DNA of 64,000 bases from assembly GCA_046295175.1 (NCBI GenBank), contig JBKBNY010000003.1, positions 372,001 to 436,000 on the forward strand, in the 5' to 3' direction. The stretch comes from JALOLV01 sp046295175. Lineage in GTDB: Bacteria; Bacteroidota; Bacteroidia; Cytophagales; Spirosomataceae. The position numbers and the translations under genes are program-made. Shown here one piece after another: positions 41,694-49,314 of this stretch; the first letter of the stretch is position 1; every line of letters begins with the position of its first letter. The notes under the pieces are model-generated. The model saw nothing but the letters and a program-made list of their open reading frames with translations, made no database searches and was not told the origin of the DNA.

Positions 41694-42746
41694 ATGCAAG
41701 TTATTTTAGGATTACTTTATCACTCGATTGGCGGTTTTGCTTCGGGAAGTTTTTATATGCCTTACAAGAAAGTAAAGGGCTGGTCGTGGGAAAGTTACTG
41801 GATTATCGGGGGCCTTTTTTCGTGGTTGATTGTTCCACCTTTGGCTGCATACCTTACTATTCCGGGTTTCTCTGAAATCATCAAACAAACTTCAAGTTCA
41901 GTTCTTGTTACTACATACGTTATGGGTGTTTTGTGGGGAATCGGTGGTTTAACCTACGGTTTGGGTGTTCGTTATCTTGGGATGTCGCTTGGCAATTCGG
42001 TGATTTTGGGTTTTTGTTCGGCTTTTGGGGCATTGATACCTTCAATTTATTATAATTTCAATCCAACCGACGGAAAAACAACTTTTAGCCAGATGCTTGG
42101 TAGCACGGGTGGTCAAATGGTTTTGTTTGGTGTGTTGGTATGTTTAGCTGGTATCGCAATCTGTGGGAAAGCTGGCATGATGAAAGAAAAAGAACTTACC
42201 GAAGAAGCAAAAAAGGAATCAGTTCAGGAGTTTAGCTTAGTAAAAGGGCTTGTAATTGCGATTATCTCGGGTATTTTGAGTGCATTCTTCAACTTCGGTA
42301 TCGAAACTGGTAAACCGATGGCCGAAGCGGCCGTAGCGGCTGGTATGGAGCCATTATTTCAAAATAACGTCATTTATGTGGTGCTTCTTTGGGGTGGACT
42401 AACGACTAACTTGCTTTGGTGTTTATATTTGAGCATTTCGAATAATTCATACGGTGATTATACCGATTCGAGCAAGCCGTTACTCAAAAATTATCTTTTT
42501 TCGGCTTTGGCAGGTACAACATGGTTTTTGCAATTTTTTTTCTACGGAATGGGCGAAAGCAAACTTGGCAACGGTGCCAGTTCTTGGATTTTGCACATGG
42601 CGACCATCATCATTACGGCGAATCTTTGGGGGCTTTATTTTAAAGAATGGAAAGGTGTATCTAAAGCTACATTCCGAACAATCCTACTGGGTATCGCTAC
42701 CGTAATGGCATCAGTTTTTATTGTTGGTATAGGTAATTCACTTTAA
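41694..42746 (+). CDS. rhaT: L-rhamnose/proton symporter
   Basis: 350 residues with about ten membrane helices, starting MQVILGLLYHSIGGFASGSFYMPY. The conserved parts of RhaT are visible: KKVKGWSWESYWIIGG, GVLWGIGGLTYGLGVRYLGMSLG, ISGILSAFFNFGIETGKPM, LWGGLTTNLLWC and FFFYGMGESKLG. It imports L-rhamnose with a proton across the inner membrane. It is followed by a GntR regulator, while the catabolic enzymes lie about 17 kb away at 59.7-63.2 kb. Confidence 0.93.
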   Translation: MQVILGLLYHSIGGFASGSFYMPYKKVKGWSWESYWIIGGLFSWLIVPPLAAYLTIPGFSEIIKQTSSSVLVTTYVMGVLWGIGGLTYGLGVRYLGMSLGNSVILGFCSAFGALIPSIYYNFNPTDGKTTFSQMLGSTGGQMVLFGVLVCLAGIAICGKAGMMKEKELTEEAKKESVQEFSLVKGLVIAIISGILSAFFNFGIETGKPMAEAAVAAGMEPLFQNNVIYVVLLWGGLTTNLLWCLYLSISNNSYGDYTDSSKPLLKNYLFSALAGTTWFLQFFFYGMGESKLGNGASSWILHMATIIITANLWGLYFKEWKGVSKATFRTILLGIATVMASVFIVGIGNSL

Positions 42747-42752
42747 ATAATA

Positions 42753-42855
42753 AGCGAATGAGTGAATGTTGAATGAGCGAATGGATAGTTGATTATTAAT
42801 AGTTTATTTGTTCATTCACTAATTCTCAGTTCACTCATTCATAATTCGCTCATTC
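42753..42855. repeat. inverted array of GAATGAG-type heptamers
   Basis: Left arm GCGAATGAGTGAATG then TTGAATGAGCGAATG (42753-42782). The right arm (42811-42855) carries the complementary TTCACTCATTC and TTCGCTCATTC motifs. The two arms can pair imperfectly over about 30 bp. The same motif in one orientation occurs at 40058-40090. The array fills the gap between rhaT and its regulator gene. It is too irregular and short for a CRISPR. A mobile palindrome or a regulator-binding cluster are possible. Confidence 0.6.
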
Positions 42856-42859
42856 AGCA

Positions 42860-43891
42860 ATGAAGCCCTCTGAAATACTCAAAACAATCAAAATTGACGA
42901 ATACTCATCAACGCCGAAGTATCAGCAGTTGGTCAATGCGGTTTTGGGTGGAATCCAGAAAAAACAAATCAAAAAAGGAGATTTATTACCATCTATCAAC
43001 GAAGTTAGCTTTGAATTTGACATCGCTCGGGTTACGGTAGAAAAAGGCTACAATCAACTTCGTGGAATGGGCATCATAGATTCGGTGCCGGGTAAAGGTT
43101 ATTTTATCCGAAGTACAGAATCATCGCTCAATCTCAAGATTTTTCTACTCTTCAATAAATTAAGCAACCACAAAAAAATCATTTACGATGCCTTTGTCGA
43201 AACACTTGGTAACCAAGCGGCGATAGATTTTTATGTGTATAATAACGATTTTAGCCTTTTTCATCGCATCATCGAAAACCGCAAAGAAGATTATACTCAT
43301 TATGTGATTATTCCGCATTTTATTGATGGAGAAGAAAAAGCACATTCGGTCATTGATACGCTCCCGAAAGATAAATTGATTTTGGTAGATAAACAATTGC
43401 CCCAAATCAAAGGTGAGTACGGAGCCGTTTACGAAAACTTTGAAAGAGATATTTTTAATGCCCTTGAGCAAGCTCTCGATTCATTATCGAAATACCATAC
43501 ACTCAAAATCATTTTTCCAGAGAATAGCTATTTCCCGCAAGAAATCATAAAGGGTTTCGTGAGTTTTTGTCAGAATTTTGCATTCCAATACAAAGTTGTT
43601 CATTCGATTATTGATGAACCAGTTTCTGAGGGCGAGGCTTACATCAACCTTATGGAAGACGATTTGGTGATTCTTATCGAAAAAATTATTGCTAATAAAT
43701 TAGATTTAGGCAAGCAAGTCGGGGTAATATCTTACAATGAAACTCCTCTTAAAAAATTGATAATGAATGGATTGACGACCATTTCGACCGATTTTGTAGC
43801 GATGGGCAAAACCGCTGCCGAAATGGTTTTGAATAACTCAAAAGCCCATGTTGCTAACCCATTTTATTTGACAAAACGTGCCAGCGTTTAG
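42860..43891 (+). CDS. GntR family regulator with sugar-binding-like domain, probable rhamnose regulator
   Basis: 343 residues. The N-terminal winged helix (TPKYQQLVNAVLGGIQKKQI, LLPSINEVSFEFDIARVTVE, LRGMGIIDSVPGKGYFI) is GntR-type. The rest resembles a periplasmic-binding/LacI-like effector domain (IDFYVYNN, VGVISYNETPLKKLI, TDFVAMGKTAAEM) rather than the FCD or UTRA domain of most GntR proteins. GntR-PBP fusions regulate sugar operons in Bacteroidota. Its place behind rhaT suggests rhamnose or rhamnulose as effector. Its 3' end overlaps the convergent radical SAM gene by 4 bp. Confidence 0.85.
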   Translation: MKPSEILKTIKIDEYSSTPKYQQLVNAVLGGIQKKQIKKGDLLPSINEVSFEFDIARVTVEKGYNQLRGMGIIDSVPGKGYFIRSTESSLNLKIFLLFNKLSNHKKIIYDAFVETLGNQAAIDFYVYNNDFSLFHRIIENRKEDYTHYVIIPHFIDGEEKAHSVIDTLPKDKLILVDKQLPQIKGEYGAVYENFERDIFNALEQALDSLSKYHTLKIIFPENSYFPQEIIKGFVSFCQNFAFQYKVVHSIIDEPVSEGEAYINLMEDDLVILIEKIIANKLDLGKQVGVISYNETPLKKLIMNGLTTISTDFVAMGKTAAEMVLNNSKAHVANPFYLTKRASV

Positions 43892-44964
43892 AACAATTTC
43901 AACTGCCCATCTCGCATGAATAAAGTACGATTGTAGGGCGGAAGAACTCGGTCTTTCATGTATTTTTGGCGTGAAATTTTGTGCATTAGGCCAATGTTTT
44001 CGGCAATTTTACCTTCGCCCGACATCCTAAGGCCAAAACGAGAGTCGTTAAGCTGACCACCGTGACAATCTCGAATCTGATTCAAAACCTTATCGGCTTT
44101 GTCTGGAAAAGCCTTCCGTATCCAATCTTCAAAGATTTCGGCAATTGCTCCATTCAATCGTGCAACTGTATAACCAGCCGCCAAAGCCCCTGCTTGGGCC
44201 GATGCCTCAATAAGTTTCGGTATCTCGTGGTCGTTTAACCCAGGAATTATGGGAGCAGTCATCACTCCTGTTGGTACACCCATTTGACTTAACTTTTCGA
44301 TTATTTTTAGTCTTTGATTTGCTGTAACTGTTCTGGGTTCTAAGGCTTGACGGAGTTTTTCGTCGAGGGTTGTTATCGAAACAAAAACGTGGATTAGGTC
44401 CATTGATGCTAATTTTTCAATTAAATCAATATCTCGTAAAACCAATGCGTTTTTTGTAAGAATACCCACCGGATTTCGATATTTTAAGCAGATTTCAAGG
44501 ATTCGGCGAGTCAATTTGAATTCTTTCTCGGCGGGTTGATAACAATCCGTATTGCCAGAAAGACTAATCGGAAATCCCTCCCAATTTTTTGACTGAAAGG
44601 CTTTTTCGACCAATTCGGGAGCATTTTTTTTGACCATAATCTTTGATTCAAAATCCAAACCAGCCGAAAACCCCCAGTATTCGTGCGAATTGCGAGCATA
44701 ACAATAAATACAGCCGTGTTCGCATCCTTGATACGGATTCACATATCTGGCTCCGTACATATCGGGGCTGTCAATAAAATTGACAACTTTTTTGGCATTT
44801 TCGACAAAGTATTGCGTTTTTACCTTGGGTTTCGGAAAATCTTCGTCGTAATACAACTCAGACTCATCGGCTTCATACCGAAGATTCAGAAAACGATTTG
44901 CAGTATTTATTTGTGAGCCACGCCCTTTGAGATATTCCATTGGATTTTCGATTTTGAAATCCAA
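43888..44964 (-). CDS. radical SAM protein, PA0069/SplB-like
   Basis: 358 residues. The radical SAM cluster motif is CEHGCIYCYAR (CxxxCxxC) after ARYVNPYQG. Further family pieces are ISLSGNTDCYQPAEKE, TKNALVLRDIDLIEKL and FVSITTLDEKLRQALEPR. Relatives include the spore photoproduct lyase-like PA0069 family, whose substrate in non-sporulating bacteria is unknown. Starts MDFKIENPMEYLKGRGSQ, full length. The 164-bp gap upstream of it shows nothing else. Confidence 0.9.
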   Translation of the reverse strand: MDFKIENPMEYLKGRGSQINTANRFLNLRYEADESELYYDEDFPKPKVKTQYFVENAKKVVNFIDSPDMYGARYVNPYQGCEHGCIYCYARNSHEYWGFSAGLDFESKIMVKKNAPELVEKAFQSKNWEGFPISLSGNTDCYQPAEKEFKLTRRILEICLKYRNPVGILTKNALVLRDIDLIEKLASMDLIHVFVSITTLDEKLRQALEPRTVTANQRLKIIEKLSQMGVPTGVMTAPIIPGLNDHEIPKLIEASAQAGALAAGYTVARLNGAIAEIFEDWIRKAFPDKADKVLNQIRDCHGGQLNDSRFGLRMSGEGKIAENIGLMHKISRQKYMKDRVLPPYNRTLFMRDGQLKLF

Positions 44965-45128
44965 AGTTCATACAGCAGTGTGCAAAGTAACAACATGGTG
45001 TTTTTTAAATTCAAATCTACTGAATTGTGATAGTTATGGGTTGATTCATAACTTTTGACTACAAAACCATTTACATTGAAATTATATCAATACATTTAGA
45101 AATTCTCAATGCCAAATAAACTTTTATT

Positions 45129-45638
45129 ATGTTTAAAAAAATTCTTTTGGGTTTAGGAGTTATCTTAATTCTTATCCAGTTGATTCGCCCTGAAAAAAAT
45201 CTTTCAGATGACCGTACTCACGATATTACAACTAAATATCCTGTTTCGGATGAATTAAAGCGTGTGTTAGAGGTAGCTTGCAATGATTGTCATTCAAATA
45301 AAACTGTTTATCCTTGGTATTCTAATATTCAGCCAATTGCTTGGTTTTTGAACGACCATGTTGTTGATGGCAAACGTCATCTCAATTTTTCGACTTTTAC
45401 TAAACTCCCAATTGCAGTTCAGAATCACAAATTTGAAGAAACCATTGAAATGGTTGAAGAAAAAGAAATGCCTTTGGAGTCTTACACTTATTTTGGTTTA
45501 CATAAGGATGCTAATCTGACTGATTCTCAACGTAAATTAATCATTGAATGGGCAAAAACTCAGATGGATAGCCTAAAATCTCAGTATCCTGCTGATAGTT
45601 TGGTTTTGAAAAGAAGGACACCTCCTGCAAATAGCTAA
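45129..45638 (+). CDS. haem-binding domain protein (c-type)
   Basis: 169 residues with an N-terminal membrane anchor (ILLGLGVILILIQLI). The haem-attachment motif is CNDCH in VACNDCHSNKTVYPWYSNIQP, followed by the conserved PIAWFLNDHVVDGKRHLNFS and KEMPLESY, all typical of the Bacteroidota haem-binding domain family. It faces the periplasm and probably takes part in electron transfer. No partner gene adjoins it. Confidence 0.88.
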   Translation: MFKKILLGLGVILILIQLIRPEKNLSDDRTHDITTKYPVSDELKRVLEVACNDCHSNKTVYPWYSNIQPIAWFLNDHVVDGKRHLNFSTFTKLPIAVQNHKFEETIEMVEEKEMPLESYTYFGLHKDANLTDSQRKLIIEWAKTQMDSLKSQYPADSLVLKRRTPPANS

Positions 45639-45829
45639 TTTCGTACTATTCAATTTTGTGCAAAATTTAACCTCTTGATAATCATAAACGTTTGTTTTAT
45701 GGATGAATAGTCATCTTTAAATATTTAGACTTCGACAACAGAAATATTAAAATTGTCGGTTTTAAATAACCAAATCAAGTCAAAGCAGTTATTTAATGCA
45801 GTTAATCTCTAATCAAAAAATTTACAACT

Positions 45830-46699
45830 ATGACCAAACTTATCATCGCATTTAATCTAATTTTATTTAGCTTATTTGGATTATTTTTCTTCAACAAAAC
45901 AGAAGAGTCTCGACCAGAAACACCTATCACTATCTGCCATTCTTTGCCAAATGACATGGCCGAATTTGTAAATGACCCAGCTTTTGTTGCATTGCACGGC
46001 TCGCCACTTCCTTTAGATTACGATGCAAAAGGTGAGAAAATTACACTGAAAGTTGCCGATGGCTCTACTGCCAATGCGTATTTTTTAAAAGCCAAGAAAA
46101 AAAGCAATAAATGGTTATTTGTTTATCAAGAATGGTGGGGTTTGAATGATTACATTCGTCGTCAATCTGATACATTTTTTGCGGATTTAGGAGGTGAAGT
46201 AAACGTTTTAGCATTAGATATGTACGATGGCAAAGTAACTGCCGACCCAAAAGAGGCTGGTTCGTTTATGCAAGGTGTTAAAGAAGACCGCCTCGAAGCT
46301 ATCGTCAAAGCGGGCGTTGCTTATGCTGGTTCTAAAGCTCAAATAGCCAATGTTGGCTGGTGTTTTGGTGGAAGCTGGTCGCTCAAATCGGCACTTTTAG
46401 GAGGTAAACAAACAGTTGGCTCAGTGATGTATTACGGAATGCCTGTTCGTGACGTAGAAAAACTTAAAACACTTAATAGCGATGTTTTGGGATTATTCGC
46501 CACCGAAAAATACATTTCTAAAGAAGTTATCGAAGATTTTGCTGCTAAAATGAAAGAAGCAAATAAGCAGCTTGAATACAAAATTTTTGATGGAGTTCAT
46601 GGTTTTGCCAATCCGAGTAATCCGAAGTATGACGAAAAATTAGCTACCGAAGCTTACGGAATGGCACTGGGATACTTGAAGAAGAAATTTGGTAAATAA
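45830..46699 (+). CDS. dienelactone hydrolase family protein, exported
   Basis: 289 residues with an N-terminal hydrophobic segment (LIIAFNLILFSLFGLFFF). The dienelactone hydrolase fold covers ~65-285. The Glu that activates the nucleophile is in YQEWWGLNDYIRR, the nucleophile Cys in GWCFGGSWS, and the catalytic His in FDGVHGFANPSNP. Members hydrolyse lactones or esters; the substrate is unknown. Exported forms are common in Bacteroidota. Ends in a strong hairpin terminator. Confidence 0.88.
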   Translation: MTKLIIAFNLILFSLFGLFFFNKTEESRPETPITICHSLPNDMAEFVNDPAFVALHGSPLPLDYDAKGEKITLKVADGSTANAYFLKAKKKSNKWLFVYQEWWGLNDYIRRQSDTFFADLGGEVNVLALDMYDGKVTADPKEAGSFMQGVKEDRLEAIVKAGVAYAGSKAQIANVGWCFGGSWSLKSALLGGKQTVGSVMYYGMPVRDVEKLKTLNSDVLGLFATEKYISKEVIEDFAAKMKEANKQLEYKIFDGVHGFANPSNPKYDEKLATEAYGMALGYLKKKFGK

Positions 46700-46722
46700 T
46701 CAAAGATTATGCTCTATTTTAG

Positions 46723-46765
46723 ATGGCGAATCTCGAATCATAACTTCGATTGATTCGCCATTTTT
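46723..46765 (+). terminator. terminator of the dienelactone hydrolase gene
   Basis: ATGGCGAATC pairs with GATTCGCCAT, with an inner TCGAA/TTCGA helix, followed by TTTT. Confidence 0.85.
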
Positions 46766-46850
46766 CATATTATCTCATTAATATAGAGCAATCCTAAAAA
46801 TTAGTAGATAAAAGCAGATTTGAAAAGTATGTTTTTTATCTTTAAAGAAA

Positions 46851-46858
46851 TACCTTTG
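46851..46858 (+). promoter_or_regulatory. candidate -7 box TACCTTTG
   Basis: Fits TAnnTTTG, 49 bp before the subunit-3-like gene at 46908. No TTTG stands at the usual -33 distance. Confidence 0.4.
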
Positions 46859-46907
46859 TAGATTATCTTTCTTTTGTTCAATTCAATCTAAATATAAAAA
46901 CAAAACT

Positions 46908-47438
46908 ATGAATCGTAGAGAGGCCATTCAAAGAGTTACTTTGATGCTGGGTGGAGTAATGTCGGCTCCGCTAATGGCTGGAGCAATGGGTGAGGTGCTT
47001 TACACTGGCGAAAGCGTTGCTGTTGCCGCCGACCAAGAAGCCCTTATCACCGAACTCGCCGACGTTATCATCCCGACTACCAGCACCCCCGGTGCAAAAG
47101 CGGCTGGAGTACAAAAATTCATAATCCGTGTCATGCGTGATTGCTACGTAAAAGCCGACCAAGACAAATTCTATAATGGTTTAGCTAAGTTTGAAGAAGG
47201 TTGTAAGTTTGCTTACGGCAAAAATTTCGTTGAATTAAGTGCCGACGAGAAAAAAGATGCCGTTAAGAAAATGACAGTTGCCGACAAAGACACGTTTTTG
47301 CGTCTCAAAGAACTGACAATTACTGGGTACTTTACTTCTGAAATCGGTGCTACTCAAGCTTTAGCCTATTTGCCGATTCCGGGTAGATTCGATGCTTGTA
47401 TTCCGCTCGAACCAGGTCAAAAAACTTGGGCATTGTAA
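46908..47438 (+). CDS. gluconate 2-dehydrogenase subunit 3-like protein (paralogue A)
   Basis: 176 residues. The N-terminus MNRREAIQRVTLMLGGVMSAPL looks like a twin-arginine-type or plain signal, with RR near the start. The body has the subunit-3 features LADVIIPTTSTPGAKAAGVQKFI and TITGYFTSEIGATQAL with IPGRFDACIPL. In three-subunit gluconate/fructose dehydrogenases this small subunit helps export the FAD subunit. It precedes its GMC partner by 36 bp. A second pair in reverse order is at 53.7-56.0 kb. No cytochrome c subunit is adjacent. Confidence 0.88.
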   Translation: MNRREAIQRVTLMLGGVMSAPLMAGAMGEVLYTGESVAVAADQEALITELADVIIPTTSTPGAKAAGVQKFIIRVMRDCYVKADQDKFYNGLAKFEEGCKFAYGKNFVELSADEKKDAVKKMTVADKDTFLRLKELTITGYFTSEIGATQALAYLPIPGRFDACIPLEPGQKTWAL

Positions 47439-47474
47439 TCATTCAAAAACCTATTCACCGTTAAACTAAAAGAA

Positions 47475-49187
47475 ATGAACTTAAATATTGATGCAATAAA
47501 AGCCCAAACTTTCGATGCAATTGTAATTGGCTCGGGGGTTTCTGGTGGTTGGGCTGCCAAAGAATTGACCGAAAAAGGTCTTAAAGTTATTATGATTGAA
47601 AAAGGGAAAATGCTTGAGCATATTTCGGGTTATGAAAATGCCATGAAAGACCCTTGGGATACCATGTATAACGGTCGTTTGACGGTTCAGCAGAGAGAAA
47701 CTCACCCAAAACTTTCGAGAGATTATCCATATAATGAGCTTTCGGAGAAATATTGGATGAATGATTCGGATTCTCTCTATCAAGAAGAAAAACGTTTTGA
47801 CTGGTTCAGACCTGATATCGTTGGCGGAAAATCAATCATGTGGGGGCGTCAATCGTACCGCCTTTCAGATATTGATTTTGAAGCTAACCTTAAAGAAGGT
47901 ATTGCGGTTGACTGGCCGATTCGCTACAAAGATATTGCTCCGTGGTATTCGTATGTGGAGAAATTTGCGGGTATTTCGGGCGAAAAACTCAATTTGCCAC
48001 AATTGCCCGATAGCGAGTTTTTACCAGCAATGCCAATGTATTGTGTAGAAGAACACGTTAAAAAAAGCATTTTTGATAAATTTGGTGGTCGTATCATGAC
48101 GATTGGGCGTGTTGCCAACCTTTCGGCGGCTGAAAAAGCCCAAATGGGAGTAGGACGTAGCCAATGCCAATACCGCAATAAGTGTGCTTTGGGCTGTCCT
48201 TATGGTGCATATTTTAGCACGCAGTCGGCTACGCTGCCAGCCGCTATGAAAACTGGCCGATTGACACTCCGCACCGATGCTATCGTGAAAGAAATTATGT
48301 ACGATGAGAATAAAAAACGTGCAACTGGCGTAAGGATTATTGATAAAAATACGCTCGAAGTATCAGAATTCTACTCAAAAATCGTATTTGTTTGCGGTAG
48401 TACACTTGGCTCTACAACGGTTCTTTTGAATTCAATTTCTAATCGTTTTCCTAATGGTATGGGTAACGATTCGGAACAATTGGGACATAACCTCATGGAC
48501 CACCACTTCAAAATTGGAGCAAGTGGAGACTGGGAAGGCGGAGCAGATAAATATTATTTTGGTCGACGTGCCAATGGTATTTATATTCCTCGTTATCGAA
48601 ATATCGGTAATGACAAACGTGATTATTTACGTGGTTTTGGCTACCAAGGTGGCGGAAGTCGTAAAAACTGGACTCGTAAAAATGGTGATTTGTCTTTTGG
48701 GGCAGATATGAAAGATGAATTGACAAAACCAGGTGAATGGTCAATGAATTTAGGTGGTTTTGGTGAATGTTTGCCGTACTACGAAAACCGTATGTACCTC
48801 CACAAAACCGAAAAAGATAAGTGGGGAATGCCTTTGCAGGTTTTTGATGCAGAATTCAAAGAAAACGAACGCAAAATGCGTGTTGATATGCTCAATGATG
48901 CCAAAGAAATGCTCGAAGCCGCTGGATTGAAAAATGTCAGAGGCAATGCTGGTGTTTCTTATCCGGGCATGGCGATTCACGAAATGGGAACTGCCCGTAT
49001 GGGACGTGACCCTAAAACTTCGGTTTTGAATGGCAATAACCAGATTCATGCTGTACCAAATGTTTTCGTAACGGATGGTGCTTGTATGACCTCAGCTTCA
49101 TGCGTAAACCCATCGCTTACTTACATGGCTCTTACGGCTCGTGCGGCTGATTTTGCCGTAAAAGAATTGAAAAAGAAGAATTTGTAA
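47475..49187 (+). CDS. GMC family FAD-dependent oxidoreductase (paralogue A)
   Basis: 570 residues. The ADP-binding fold is FDAIVIGSGVSGGWAAKELT with GLKVIMIEKG. Middle: VGGKSIMWGRQSYR, and a cysteine-bearing RNKCALGCPYGAYFSTQSAT that recalls the Cys motif of gluconate 2-dehydrogenase large subunits. The C-terminal GMC signature is VFVTDGACMTSASCVNPSLTYMA. It oxidises sugar or polyol substrates with FAD, probably in the periplasm with the subunit-3 protein encoded just before it. The substrate is unknown. It is closely similar to the 53712-55436 protein, near identical over the last 70 residues. Confidence 0.92.
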   Translation: MNLNIDAIKAQTFDAIVIGSGVSGGWAAKELTEKGLKVIMIEKGKMLEHISGYENAMKDPWDTMYNGRLTVQQRETHPKLSRDYPYNELSEKYWMNDSDSLYQEEKRFDWFRPDIVGGKSIMWGRQSYRLSDIDFEANLKEGIAVDWPIRYKDIAPWYSYVEKFAGISGEKLNLPQLPDSEFLPAMPMYCVEEHVKKSIFDKFGGRIMTIGRVANLSAAEKAQMGVGRSQCQYRNKCALGCPYGAYFSTQSATLPAAMKTGRLTLRTDAIVKEIMYDENKKRATGVRIIDKNTLEVSEFYSKIVFVCGSTLGSTTVLLNSISNRFPNGMGNDSEQLGHNLMDHHFKIGASGDWEGGADKYYFGRRANGIYIPRYRNIGNDKRDYLRGFGYQGGGSRKNWTRKNGDLSFGADMKDELTKPGEWSMNLGGFGECLPYYENRMYLHKTEKDKWGMPLQVFDAEFKENERKMRVDMLNDAKEMLEAAGLKNVRGNAGVSYPGMAIHEMGTARMGRDPKTSVLNGNNQIHAVPNVFVTDGACMTSASCVNPSLTYMALTARAADFAVKELKKKNL

Positions 49188-49209
49188 AAGAATTAAGTTT
49201 ACTCATCCT

Positions 49210-49273
49210 CTCCCTTCTCCTACAAAGAGAAGGGAGAAAAAGCCCTCTCCTTGTAGGAGAGGGTTGGGTGAGG
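49210..49273. repeat. CCCTCTCC/GGAGAGGG palindromic repeat
   Basis: Two hairpins in succession: CTCCCTTCTC-N7-GAGAAGGGAG (49210-49236) and CCCTCTCC-TTGTA-GGAGAGGG (49243-49263) with the tail TTGGGTGAGG. CTCCTACAA (49217-49225) can also pair with TTGTAGGAG (49251-49259), giving an alternative longer fold. The same element type lies inside the helicase gene at 7282-7312. Confidence 0.7.
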
Positions 49274-49314
49274 TAATATTCTCCTCCCTATTCAACCTCT
49301 CTGCTTAAACCAAA

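Noticed and set aside
42753..42855. CRISPR-like array
   Set aside because: Repeat units are about 7 bp, irregular and inverted, with no spacers of uniform length and no cas genes.
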